Shown here piece after piece: positions 40,758 to 49,375 of a stretch of DNA of 62,468 bases (its first letter is position 1; the number at the start of each line of letters is the position of its first letter). A program made the position numbers and the translations under genes. The DNA lies in assembly GCA_020438395.1 (NCBI GenBank), contig JAGQUR010000029.1, positions 1 through 62,468 on the forward strand, written 5' to 3'. A model generated the notes under the pieces. It searched no databases, was not told the origin of the DNA, and was given only the letters and a program-made list of their open reading frames with translations. The DNA is from Solirubrobacterales bacterium (lineage in GTDB: Bacteria; Actinomycetota; Thermoleophilia; Solirubrobacterales; 70-9).

Positions 40758-42045
40758 CTTCCAGGCTCACCTTCACGTCGAGGTCGGCCTCGGCTTCAAC
40801 CAGGCCGGGGGTGCGTTTCATCCCGTAGACAACGAACTCGAAGAGCTTTATTCCCTGGATCACCCGCTCGGAGGATTCCCGGTTGCGGTTCACCCAGCAG
40901 GTCAACAGGTAGCGGCCCGGGGTGAGGCGGTTCACCACCTCGCCGCTGATCGTGACCCGCTCTCCCTCACGGATCACGTCACCGGGACCGTCCACTTCCA
41001 GGGTCTGGTTGAAGCCGGTCACCTGGGTGTGCTTCGCGTCATTGATCTGGAAGGTGAAGAGGGGACGGTTCAGATCCCGCAGAGCCTGAATCTGCACGTT
41101 GAGCCGCAACGGGTCACCGATCTCCACGTTCGTGACCCGTTTGCCTTCCTCGTTTTCGAGCCAGGAGTCGATCAGTCGGGCCTGGATGTCGACCCCGGGA
41201 ATGAAGTCGTCCTCGATCTCACCCTCTTCGTGGAAGCCCAGCGTCGACTCGCGCGGGGTTTCGGCGTCGAAGTTCAGTTTGAGGTATGCGCGGGCGACGG
41301 CGCGGGGCTCACCGGCCTCGACTATGTGGCCGCCCTCGATCAGCATCGCCCGGTCGCAGAAGGATTCGACCGCGGCCATGTCATGGGTGACCAGGACGAT
41401 CGTCTTGCCGGCATCGCGCATCCGGTTGAAGACGTCGGCGCATTTCTGCTGGAAGGAAGCGTCGCCGACCGCCAGTACCTCGTCGATCAGCATGATGTCG
41501 GCGTCGGCCTGGATCATCAGCGAGAACGCGAGCCGGACCAGCATTCCCGAGGAATAGTTCTTGAGCTTGAGTTCCTTGAAGTCGTCGAGCTCGGCGAACT
41601 CGACCACCCGGTCGAGACGGGCCGCTGCCTCCTGACGGCTCAGACCCATCATCACGCCGTTCATGATCACGTTGTCATGGGCCGTGAGATCGTGGTTGAA
41701 ACCGACCCCGAGCTCGATGAACGGGGCGAGACGACCGGCCATCTTCACCGATCCGGCATCGGCCCGGTAGATCGAGGCGAGGATCTTCAGGAGGGTTGAC
41801 TTGCCGGAACCGTTGCGCCCGACGATGCCGAAGAACTCGCCCTTTCTCACCTCGAAGTCGATCCCGTCGAGCGCCTTCAGTTCGCGGTACTCGGTCTTTC
41901 GCAGCGGGTGGACCGTCCTCTCCTTGAACGACTCGACCCGGTGCAGAGGGATGTTGAAGCTCTTCTTGAGCCCCTCTACCGAGATCACCACCGGATTGGC
42001 GGAGAGGTCCCGTGTTTGTGTTTCGACGAGCGGATCCGTGATCAT
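40750..42045 (-). CDS. wzt: ABC exporter ATPase with C-terminal carbohydrate-binding domain (Wzt)
   Basis: 431 residues. The ABC ATPase (about 55-260) has Walker A GRNGSGKST (76-84), signature YSSGMLVRLAFSL and Walker B IMLIDEVLAVGD. The remaining 170 residues are a beta-sandwich-like extension (NAKHTQVTGFNQTLEV-like, SGEVVNRLTPGRYLLTCWVN) typical of Wzt proteins that read a modified, finished chain end. In known systems the tag is a methyl or phosphate group; several methyltransferases lie nearby. Follows the large GT gene after 12 bases and overlaps wzm. Confidence 0.93.
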   Translation of the reverse strand: MITDPLVETQTRDLSANPVVISVEGLKKSFNIPLHRVESFKERTVHPLRKTEYRELKALDGIDFEVRKGEFFGIVGRNGSGKSTLLKILASIYRADAGSVKMAGRLAPFIELGVGFNHDLTAHDNVIMNGVMMGLSRQEAAARLDRVVEFAELDDFKELKLKNYSSGMLVRLAFSLMIQADADIMLIDEVLAVGDASFQQKCADVFNRMRDAGKTIVLVTHDMAAVESFCDRAMLIEGGHIVEAGEPRAVARAYLKLNFDAETPRESTLGFHEEGEIEDDFIPGVDIQARLIDSWLENEEGKRVTNVEIGDPLRLNVQIQALRDLNRPLFTFQINDAKHTQVTGFNQTLEVDGPGDVIREGERVTISGEVVNRLTPGRYLLTCWVNRNRESSERVIQGIKLFEFVVYGMKRTPGLVEAEADLDVKVSLEDD

Positions 42046-42057
42046 GGAATTCGGGGG

Positions 42058-44781
42058 CTAACCGAGAAAGCCGCTAACCCGCTCCATCACGTCGGGACCG
42101 AGCGAGGTCTCCCAGTCGCTGCTCCAGTCTACGGACGATCCGGCCACGCGGCGATCGCCGTCACCGATCGCAGCGGCGGCTTCAGCCAGGGCCGAGACCA
42201 CGCCCGGAACGGTCGGCGGGGCGGTGATCAGGTTGGTTGAAATGGCCTGCAGCTTCTCCGCCGTCTTGTTCTCGCAGGAGTTGGTCACGGTCAGCATGCC
42301 GGCCGATGCCATTTCCAGCGGTGGCAGGCTCGGATGCGGGGTCAGCATCAGCGAGAGGCCGAGGTCGTGGCCGGCGAGCAGCTCACCGTAATCGGCCTGG
42401 CTGGTCCGGGGCAGGATCTCCAGGGCGATCTCGTCGGTCAGGCGCAGGCGGCTCTGGCCCTCGACCGTGCCGATCCCGTGGAAGGTCCATTCCGGACCGA
42501 ACACCCCCTGTTCGACCGCCTGCTGCAGCGCCATCAGGCCGATCTCGAACATGTTGCGGGCGGCATGGGCCTCGGGCCGCGCGTAGAAGAGCAGCCGCCG
42601 GGTCTTGCGGGCGGAAAGATCAGCGGCGGGCGGGGCGGTGACCGGGGTGATCGCGTTCTGGAAGGAGACCGAGTTCCGGTCCCCGGCCTCGGTCCCCTCC
42701 CTGTAGACGCCATAGCCGCGGTCGCGGAAGAACTCGCGCAGCAGCTCGGTCGAGAAGAGGGCCCGGTGCGGGAAGTCATAGGTCGCGTCGGCCATCGCGT
42801 ACCAGGAGCCGGTCACGAAGGTGAGCGGCTCGTATTCCTGGATCAGGTAGAGGAAGTGGTCGTGCGCGGTCCTCGCCAGGGCGTCGTTGGCGAGGTGCGC
42901 GGTCCACCAGGTGGTCGCCACGAAACGATCCTGCGGATTGATCTCCAGCGCCTCCCCGGAATCACGGGCAAAGAAGATCTCGATGTCCTCGAAGGCTCCT
43001 TCGAGGCCCTGGTAGGACTCGACCTGGTCTCGCCACGAGCGCGGCAGCGGCGGGGTCGGGTCCACCGTGACGATGCGGGTCCGGTACCCCGCCTCGGACA
43101 GCTTCCTGGCGAGGTTGAACTTGGCGATGTAGCCGCCAAAGAGGTGCTTGAGGTCGAAGGTCGGGATCAGCAGGTTGACCCGCTCCGGCGCCTGCTCGGT
43201 GACCGCAAGGTCGAGTGGCCGGACCATGCGCTGGATGTGCGCGGTCTGGGGGTGGTTGTGGGCCGGAGCCTTGGCGGCCCGGCCCGCCGGGGGCAGGCTG
43301 GCGTCATAGAGAGAGCCGACCGGCTTCTCGAGGCCGCGGTTCCTCCAGAAGATGACGTATCGCCAGAGGATGCCCTGGATCAGCAGCCGCTCCACGCCAA
43401 GGGTTTCGTTTCGTCCGAACAACTCCCGGACCGGCCGGGTCAGGAGCCAGAGGAAGCCCGAGGGCCGGCGCTCCGCCCCGATGTACCGCTCCAGGGTCCG
43501 GCGCTTGCGGCCAGTGAGCCTTTCACCGCAACGGGCGAGGATCACCCGGGCCAGCACCGAAAGACGCAGGTAAGCGTTGAAATAAGCCGAACGCCAGCCG
43601 GAGAAGAACTGCCGCACCGCGCCGATGCTCAGGTGCTTCGGCCGTTTCGGCCGGCCGGCTTTGATCCCCGCGTTCGCCGCGTCATGCCCGAGCACGGCCG
43701 AGCCGTGCTGGACGTAGTCATAGAGCGGACGGTCCACATAGCCGATGCCACCGGTGGACATCGCGACCAGGGCCAGCCAGTGATCGTGGAACTGCTCGCC
43801 CGGCGCCTCCGGGAAAGGCAGCGCGTATTCGAGCATCTCACGCGTGAACAGCGAAGCTGCCCCGGTGACCGTGTTGGCGATCAGCATCGAGGCGAAGTTG
43901 GTGTGGTTGTTGCGGCGAGAAGACCAGTAGGTCTCGGCGATCACCTGTCCGTCCTCGGTGACAAGACGCTGGTCCGAGTAGACCAGCTGGTTCTTGCCCA
44001 GGCCCTTTTCGAGCTCGGCCAGCTTCTCCGGGTACCAACGGTCGTCCTGGTCACAGAGCGCGACCAGCTCGGCCGATTCGGGAACCATTCCCAGGGCCCG
44101 TTCGAAGTTCCGGTAGAAGCCGAGCCTCGCCTCCGAACGGGAGATGAAGAAGCGGTCGTCGCCCTCGATCTCGGCTTCGATCTGGCGGTAGGTATCCGGC
44201 AGCGAGCAGTCGTCGCTGATCAGGCAGACCCAGTCGGTCACGGTCTGGCTGCGCAGCGAATCGAGCTGGATCCTCAAGAGCCCGATGTCCGGATTGTGGG
44301 TCGCCATACAGATCACGACCCGCGCCTCCGGGGGTGAATCGCACCCAGCCTCGAATGACTCCGGGGCGACCATTTCGATCTCGGCGAGCGGGGCCGTGCG
44401 GACCGTGCCGTCGGCGAGTTTCAGCGCCGCCTCGATCTTCACCTTTCCGGGTCCGGTGGCGGGGATCTCGACCGTGGACCAGAAGCCGCTCCGGAAACTC
44501 TTCAGTTCCGGGTCCTCGAGCGAACCTGCGTCATGGGTCTCCGAGACCTCCCCTTCCGGGATCAACGGGTGCAGGGACTTGAACAGGTCCAGCCTGGGCA
44601 TCCGGCCCACCGCCGGGTTCGGGCGGCCGTTGACCAGAATCTCCAGGGCCTCGGAATCCTGGCGGCGGTGAAAGCAGAACCCATAGAGGAAGAGGGCGTC
44701 GGCCCGGCCTGCCGGGAGCTTCTCCGGGAGCTTTACCTCCAGCCCGAGTTCGATCTCGGAATCGAATTCAGGCTCGCCCAT
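42058..44781 (-). CDS. Large bifunctional glycosyltransferase (GT2 plus WsaF-like)
   Basis: 907 residues, three parts. Residues 1-150: a beta-rich domain of unknown type (ALEILVNGRPNPAVGRMPRL). Residues about 150-480: GT2 domain with VVICMATHNPDIGLLRIQLD, VCLISDDCS and the metal motif ALCDQDDRWYPEKL, then a FLWLLTRPVRELFG link. Residues about 530-907: WsaF-like GT with FDLKHLFGGYIAKFNLARKL, YARPEAHAARN and LMLTPHPSLPPLEMASAG. Two linked sugars could thus be added by one protein. First gene of an operon with wzt and wzm. TAGTCT is 7 bases before the ATG. Confidence 0.83.
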   Translation of the reverse strand: MGEPEFDSEIELGLEVKLPEKLPAGRADALFLYGFCFHRRQDSEALEILVNGRPNPAVGRMPRLDLFKSLHPLIPEGEVSETHDAGSLEDPELKSFRSGFWSTVEIPATGPGKVKIEAALKLADGTVRTAPLAEIEMVAPESFEAGCDSPPEARVVICMATHNPDIGLLRIQLDSLRSQTVTDWVCLISDDCSLPDTYRQIEAEIEGDDRFFISRSEARLGFYRNFERALGMVPESAELVALCDQDDRWYPEKLAELEKGLGKNQLVYSDQRLVTEDGQVIAETYWSSRRNNHTNFASMLIANTVTGAASLFTREMLEYALPFPEAPGEQFHDHWLALVAMSTGGIGYVDRPLYDYVQHGSAVLGHDAANAGIKAGRPKRPKHLSIGAVRQFFSGWRSAYFNAYLRLSVLARVILARCGERLTGRKRRTLERYIGAERRPSGFLWLLTRPVRELFGRNETLGVERLLIQGILWRYVIFWRNRGLEKPVGSLYDASLPPAGRAAKAPAHNHPQTAHIQRMVRPLDLAVTEQAPERVNLLIPTFDLKHLFGGYIAKFNLARKLSEAGYRTRIVTVDPTPPLPRSWRDQVESYQGLEGAFEDIEIFFARDSGEALEINPQDRFVATTWWTAHLANDALARTAHDHFLYLIQEYEPLTFVTGSWYAMADATYDFPHRALFSTELLREFFRDRGYGVYREGTEAGDRNSVSFQNAITPVTAPPAADLSARKTRRLLFYARPEAHAARNMFEIGLMALQQAVEQGVFGPEWTFHGIGTVEGQSRLRLTDEIALEILPRTSQADYGELLAGHDLGLSLMLTPHPSLPPLEMASAGMLTVTNSCENKTAEKLQAISTNLITAPPTVPGVVSALAEAAAAIGDGDRRVAGSSVDWSSDWETSLGPDVMERVSGFLG

Positions 44782-44788
44782 TCAGTCG

Positions 44789-44794
44789 AGACTA
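44789..44794 (-). promoter_or_regulatory. -10 element TAGTCT, leaderless
   Basis: On the minus strand TAGTCT ends 7 bases before ATG 44781, start of the GT-wzt-wzm operon. No Shine-Dalgarno is present. Confidence 0.5.
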
Positions 44795-44840
44795 TTGGGA
44801 ACTCGGGGGCGATGTGTTCGGGAATGCGGTGCCGACGCGA

Positions 44841-45914
44841 TCAAAATGCGATCGGCGCGTACTCCTCGGGGAAGGCCGAAGGACCGAAAAACCAGCTCTC
44901 GATCGCGTAGCGGGGGTTCGGCATCGAAGGGTCCGACCCGGTCTGGTGAAGGAACATCTCGTCGAAGAGAAGGACGTCGCCGGGATTGAAGATCGGCCGC
45001 ACGATCCCGGTTTCCCCGGCTGCCTCGGCAGCGGTCTCGTCGGTCACCTGGTAGTGGAGATCGCCTTCGTTGACTCCGGCGGCAACGAAATCGTCGAGCC
45101 GCACCGGGACGATGTCCATGCTCGGGGCCACGTCACCGCAGCGCGAAAGGGAAAGCCACACGTTCAGGGCACGGACGTCCCCGAGGAACTTGCCGTCCTG
45201 ATGCCATCCGCCCTTCACATCCGGCTCGGCCTTGCGCAGGGTGCATTTCTGGGCGGAGATCGCGGCCCGCTCGCCGAGATAACCCTCGACCACGTCGCGG
45301 ACCCCGGCCTGCTCCAGCGAATCGACCATCTGGAAGAACATCTTCGGCGAGTCCGCCGCCAGCACACCGCCCGCGAGGGCCACCCAGTGCCGTTCGACGT
45401 ACTGCACCTGGTAAGGCTCGTTGGGCTCAAACTCTTCGTAGATCCGGGTCGGGTCAACTTCCTTCGCTTCGCTCAGCCGCTGGCGGATGGCGAAGGCGTG
45501 GTCGATGTCATCGGCAAGCGACCTGGCGGTCGCCTCGTCCATTACGCCGGTGACCTTGAGGCAGCCGTACTTCAGGATCGCCGCCCGGAGAATCTCCGGG
45601 GTGAGCTCCCCGGGAGTCACGGTCGGCACCTTGTCCTCGAGCCGGAACTCGTAATCGGCGACGGGGTCGGGATGGCTGGGGTTCTGATCGCCGGCTTCGA
45701 CCATTTCAGCTCCGGCCCGGTGGCGCATGGCGATGATCTCGCGCTCGATGATCACGTCACCGTTTTCGCGGTTGGCGCGGGTCAGCAGATCGATGCCTTC
45801 GAAGATTTTTCCGTCGGCTTCGAGGGCCCGCGCCTCTTCGACCACCGGGATCAGTTCCGGTTCGGCCTCGGCGACAGCGGTTGCACCACGATCCTTGCGA
45901 CGAAAAATGCCCAT
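44841..45914 (-). CDS. Phytanoyl-CoA dioxygenase (PhyH) family protein
   Basis: 357 residues; the C-terminal 250 form a non-haem iron/2-oxoglutarate dioxygenase jelly roll: KGGWHQDGKFLGDVRALNVW (His-x-Asp), NPGDVLLFDEMFLHQTGSDP (second His) and RYAIESWFF (2-oxoglutarate Arg). The N-terminal 100 residues are acidic and helical with no clear domain. PhyH proteins hydroxylate varied small molecules; the substrate here is unknown, perhaps a lipid or sugar of the glycan. SD AGGCAGG before ATG 45914 (TTG 45917 rejected). Stands alone between the GT-wzt-wzm operon and the acetyltransferase. Confidence 0.87.
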   Translation of the reverse strand: MGIFRRKDRGATAVAEAEPELIPVVEEARALEADGKIFEGIDLLTRANRENGDVIIEREIIAMRHRAGAEMVEAGDQNPSHPDPVADYEFRLEDKVPTVTPGELTPEILRAAILKYGCLKVTGVMDEATARSLADDIDHAFAIRQRLSEAKEVDPTRIYEEFEPNEPYQVQYVERHWVALAGGVLAADSPKMFFQMVDSLEQAGVRDVVEGYLGERAAISAQKCTLRKAEPDVKGGWHQDGKFLGDVRALNVWLSLSRCGDVAPSMDIVPVRLDDFVAAGVNEGDLHYQVTDETAAEAAGETGIVRPIFNPGDVLLFDEMFLHQTGSDPSMPNPRYAIESWFFGPSAFPEEYAPIAF

Positions 45915-46027
45915 CAATTACCTGCCTTTAGGTGGTTGACTCCGGTTCTGCCAACTGGAACCCGGTGGACGCTAGCAGTGTCACGCGGATTTCCGTTGAA
46001 GTTCAGTACTTACCCGCATGGCCGGAT

Positions 46028-46627
46028 TCATTCGGACTTGGCGGCCGGGACCCCGACCGCCGTGGTCCCCTCGGGCACGTCCGAGACCACCACCGCGTTT
46101 GCCCCGATCATTGCCCCGGTCCCGACATCGATCGGTCCGATCAGCTTGGCGCCGGTGCCGATGTTCACTCCCTCCCTCACCGTCGGTCCCACCACGTTGC
46201 CCGCCTTCAGGCCGATCGTCACCCAGGGAGAAATCACGACCCCGGGATGAATTTCGACGATCCCGTCGAGAACGACCTGCCCGTGGACGATGTAGACACC
46301 GGGATGCATGACCACCGGATCTCCGATCGACACCTGGGCCAGCATCATCGAAAGCCGGTGGAAGAGGCGGGGCAGGACCGGCACCTCGCGCCGCTGACAG
46401 GCGGCCTTGGCGCGGTAAAAGACCTGGGCCAGGAAGGCGTCGCTCACCCAGGCCAGGCGCAGGGCCGCGAGCAGGGCGTCGGCCTTGCTGCGGAACTCGT
46501 ATCGCTCGCCGCGATGCTGGGCCGTGACTACGGTGTCGGCCAGCACCGCCGCAGTGAATGCAGGGTGTCTGGATCGCAGATCCGCCATCAGGCTGGCTGC
46601 GTCGTTGTGCTCACCGAGGTCGTCCAT
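46028..46627 (-). CDS. Serine-acetyltransferase-like hexapeptide-repeat protein
   Basis: 199 residues. A helical N-terminal region (about 1-95) precedes a left-handed beta helix of hexapeptide repeats (MHPGVYIVHGQVVLDGIVEI, HPGVVISPWVTIGLK, GTGAMIGANAVVVSDVPEGT) as in CysE and sugar O-acetyltransferases. Context favours sugar or amino-sugar acetylation, but serine acetyltransferase is not excluded. I start at ATG 46627; TAGATT lies 10 bases upstream, in a 30-base divergent promoter. Confidence 0.82.
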   Translation of the reverse strand: MDDLGEHNDAASLMADLRSRHPAFTAAVLADTVVTAQHRGERYEFRSKADALLAALRLAWVSDAFLAQVFYRAKAACQRREVPVLPRLFHRLSMMLAQVSIGDPVVMHPGVYIVHGQVVLDGIVEIHPGVVISPWVTIGLKAGNVVGPTVREGVNIGTGAKLIGPIDVGTGAMIGANAVVVSDVPEGTTAVGVPAAKSE

Positions 46628-46657
46628 GGGCCGGGCGAATCTATACCCTTGCCGCCG
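46628..46657. promoter_or_regulatory. 30-bp divergent promoter between acetyltransferase and methyltransferase
   Basis: The sequence AATCTATACCCT (46638-46649) reads as TAGATT/TATAGA on the minus strand and TATACC/TACCCT on the plus strand. The start codons are 10 and 8 bases away respectively. A single AT-rich patch thus serves both directions. Confidence 0.5.
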
Positions 46658-47617
46658 ATGGCTCCCGGAAAACGCGTTACCGATCCACTCCAGTGGGGCT
46701 ACTCGCTGAGCAATGTCTTCGAGCTGCTCTCGGGTTGCCTGGAGGCAATCGAAGCGAAGACTGTGCTCGAAATCGGCTCCTACAAGGGTGAGCTGACGGT
46801 CGAGCTGCTCGAATGGGCGAACGAGCGCGGCGTGAAGGTGGCCGGGGTCGACCCGCTGCCGCCGGACGAGCTGGAGGCACTGGCGAAGGAGCATCCGGAG
46901 CTCGATCTGCTGCGCCAGACCGGCGCCGATGTACTCGTCGAGAGGGACTTTGATGACGCGATCATCATCGACGGCGACCACAACTACTACACGCTGAGCG
47001 AAGAGCTGAAGATCATCGGCGAGCGGGCGCCGGGCGCGGAGATGCCGCTGCTGATGTTCCACGACGTCTGCTGGCCCCACGCCCGCCGCGACACCTATTA
47101 CGCCCCGGAGCGGATCCCCGAGGAATATCGCCAGCCCCTGGTCCACGACGAGGGGATCGCCCCCGGAATCAAGGGTACGGCCGAATGGGGGCTTCCCTTC
47201 GTCTGGGCCGCTGCCGAAGAGGGTGGCCCGAAGAACGGCACTATGACCGCGATCGAGGACTTCCTGACCGACAAGCCCGGGATCCGGTTCGCGGTGGTCC
47301 CCGCCTTCTTCGGCTTCGGGGTGATGTGGCATCAGGACGCTTCATGGGCCACCGCGGTGGAACGGGTCGTCACCCCCTACGACCGGCATCCTGTCCTCGA
47401 GCGCATGGAAGGCAACCGGGTCGAGCACCTGGTCGCCGGCCAGGCGCGCGCCCGGCAGCTGATCAAGCTGGAGGAGAAGGTCGCGAAGCAGGAGGACCTG
47501 CTGCGGAGGCTGCTCGGATCCAGCGCCTTCACCGCGGCCGAGAAGCTCTCGGGGCTGAAGCAGCGAGGCAAGCCGCTCTTCACCCGCGAGGAAGTCCAGT
47601 CCCTTCTCGACGAGTAG
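46658..47617 (+). CDS. Class I SAM methyltransferase with helical tail
   Basis: 319 residues, Methyltransf_24-like. Motif I VLEIGSYKGELTVELLEW, VDPLPPDELEAL, DDAIIIDGDHNYYTLSEELK (family mark: DGDHxY) and MPLLMFHDVCWPHARRDTYY. These enzymes methylate sugars or small molecules using a metal ion. The last 80 residues are a coiled helical tail (IKLEEKVAKQEDLLRRLLGS), perhaps for dimer formation. Runs 22 bases before the next methyltransferase. Confidence 0.8.
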   Translation: MAPGKRVTDPLQWGYSLSNVFELLSGCLEAIEAKTVLEIGSYKGELTVELLEWANERGVKVAGVDPLPPDELEALAKEHPELDLLRQTGADVLVERDFDDAIIIDGDHNYYTLSEELKIIGERAPGAEMPLLMFHDVCWPHARRDTYYAPERIPEEYRQPLVHDEGIAPGIKGTAEWGLPFVWAAAEEGGPKNGTMTAIEDFLTDKPGIRFAVVPAFFGFGVMWHQDASWATAVERVVTPYDRHPVLERMEGNRVEHLVAGQARARQLIKLEEKVAKQEDLLRRLLGSSAFTAAEKLSGLKQRGKPLFTREEVQSLLDE

Positions 47618-47639
47618 ACCGCCAGGTCCGGGACGCCAC

Positions 47640-48392
47640 TTGAGGCAGGAAGGCAAACCACCGTTTCCGCCACTGGACCTGGCCAACCGGGTCAGTTCGC
47701 TGCCCGACGGCCCGGATGCCATGAACCACTACGAGTGGCTGGGACTGATGGCCAGCCAGTCGATCAACGCCGCCCTCCCTGATGACTGGACCTGGGAAGG
47801 AAAGCGCCTGCTGGACTTCGGATGTGGCGCCGGCAGGACCCTGCGCCATTTCCTCGACGTCTCGGGGAAGGCCGAGGTCTGGGGCTGTGACATCGACGCC
47901 CCTTCGATCGAATGGATGCAGGAGAACCTCTGTCCTCCCCTGAATGCCGTCACCTGCCGGGAAGAGCCGCCCCTGGAATTCGAGAGCGGCAGCTTTGATC
48001 TGATCTGGGCGGTTTCGGTCTTCACCCACCTGGCCGAGACCTCGGCCGAATGGATGCTTGAAATGCACCGGCTTCTGAAGCCCGAAGGCATCCTGATCGC
48101 CAGCTTCATGGGCCGGCTGACCCACGAGCCGCTGACCGGCCAACCCTGGGATGAAAGCGGCACCGGGATCAAGGTGATCGGTCTCGACAACCCCTGGGAC
48201 CTGGGCGGCCCCTCCGTCTTCATGTCCGACTGGTGGGTCCGCGAACACTGGGGGCGCGCCTTCGAGGTCGAGATCATCGATGCCGGGGTCGAGACCCTGA
48301 ACCAGAGCTGGGCCGTGATGCGGAGGAAACCGGTCGACCTGACCGCCGGAGAATTGTTCGAGGAGAAGCCCCGGCGCTGGTGGCGCCGCTGA
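47640..48392 (+). CDS. Class I SAM methyltransferase
   Basis: 250 residues. Front segment PPFPPLDLANRVSSLPDGPD, then WEGKRLLDFGCGAGRTLRHF (motif I), WGCDIDAPSIEWM, SFDLIWAVSVFTHLAE (motif IV) and LLKPEGILIASFMGR. This belongs to the same broad group as the 37554 protein. I use TTG 47640 because the front segment is conserved in such proteins; the next start is ATG 47721, which would remove it. No clear Shine-Dalgarno, so the exact start is uncertain. Confidence 0.8.
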   Translation: MRQEGKPPFPPLDLANRVSSLPDGPDAMNHYEWLGLMASQSINAALPDDWTWEGKRLLDFGCGAGRTLRHFLDVSGKAEVWGCDIDAPSIEWMQENLCPPLNAVTCREEPPLEFESGSFDLIWAVSVFTHLAETSAEWMLEMHRLLKPEGILIASFMGRLTHEPLTGQPWDESGTGIKVIGLDNPWDLGGPSVFMSDWWVREHWGRAFEVEIIDAGVETLNQSWAVMRRKPVDLTAGELFEEKPRRWWRR

Positions 48393-48393
48393 G

Positions 48394-49296
48394 CTAACGG
48401 TTCTTTTCGCGGCTGCCGCGCAGGCGCCGCAGGGGGCGGGTGATCTTCCAGGAGGTGCTGTTCTTCACGCCCTCCAGCTCCCGCTCGAGGTCCTGGGTCC
48501 GGGCTTCCCAGATGATCTCGCCCGCGCCAGCCATCAACCGGGTGGCGGAAAGCTCCGCTTCGGCCCGCCGGGCGCGATCCTCCCAGTCGGGCTCACCGCC
48601 ACCGTTGTCCGGAAGCAGGTGCTGCCACTTGCGGGAGAGCTTCATGTGGGTTTCAACCCAGCCCTCCATCTCGCTGATCAGCTCGAGCGAGTGATGGTGG
48701 ATCACCCGGAGGTCTTCGGTCACGATCTTCTTGCCGGCTTCCTTCACTTGCATGCTGATGTCGAAGTCGTAGCCGTGTAGCTTGCCGCCGATCGTCTCGT
48801 CGAAACGGAGGTTCTCGATCGCCCAGGGTGAGAAGGCGATCACGAAACCGTCGATCGAATCCACCTCGCCGGTACCCGCGAAGGAAGGAGTGTCCTCCTG
48901 GACCCAGCAGATCGCCGGGATCTCGCCGCCGCCGAACTCCTGGTAGCGGTGCGTGTATGAGGCCCAGGTGACCGCGCCTTCCCACCACGCGATCGATTTC
49001 ACGCCGGTCGCGCCTGCACATCCGACCAGGGCGACATCCGGGTCGCTGAGGCCGTGCCGGATCTTCTTGAAGAAATCCGGATCAACGATCTCGGCGTCCT
49101 GGTGGATCAGGACGAGAGCCTCGAGACCTTCGATCTCCTTGGCCTTGTCGAGCAGCACGTTGTAGCTGCGGAAGATGGTTCCGGCCGAGGGATAGATCAG
49201 CAGCCGGGTATCCGGTTCGCGGATTCTCTCGATGCCGGGGCCGGCATATGCGTCGAAGACGTCTTCTTCGGTGATCGCACTGCCAATCGCGATCAT
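48394..49296 (-). CDS. Glycosyltransferase-like protein with C-terminal TRPLR segment
   Basis: 300 residues. A GT-A-like core with IPGIERIREPD-type start, SYNVLLDKAKEIEGLEALVL, IHQDAEIVDPDFFKKIRHGL (metal motif HQDAE) and an acidic VDSIDGFVIAFSPWA; a DFDISMQVKEAGKKIVTEDL region matches GT2 acceptor sites. A coiled stretch (RRAEAELSATRLM) leads to the end NSTSWKITRPLRRLRG. The ATG at 49296 has AGGGA at 8 bases. Convergent with the previous gene by one base; divergent from the next. Donor and acceptor unknown. Confidence 0.78.
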   Translation of the reverse strand: MIAIGSAITEEDVFDAYAGPGIERIREPDTRLLIYPSAGTIFRSYNVLLDKAKEIEGLEALVLIHQDAEIVDPDFFKKIRHGLSDPDVALVGCAGATGVKSIAWWEGAVTWASYTHRYQEFGGGEIPAICWVQEDTPSFAGTGEVDSIDGFVIAFSPWAIENLRFDETIGGKLHGYDFDISMQVKEAGKKIVTEDLRVIHHHSLELISEMEGWVETHMKLSRKWQHLLPDNGGGEPDWEDRARRAEAELSATRLMAGAGEIIWEARTQDLERELEGVKNSTSWKITRPLRRLRGSREKNR

Positions 49297-49375
49297 GTTC
49301 GTGTTCCCTGGGTCATGGGCGAGCGCGAAGCCTATACTGGCCGCCCCCGGCGGTACCTTCCGCCCGGGCACTTCT

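Noticed and set aside
38802-40925. Long plus-strand frame overlapping acyltransferase and Wzm genes
   Set aside because: Reads through two genes in a shifted/antisense frame with low-complexity Arg/Asp/Gln-rich sequence and no domain.
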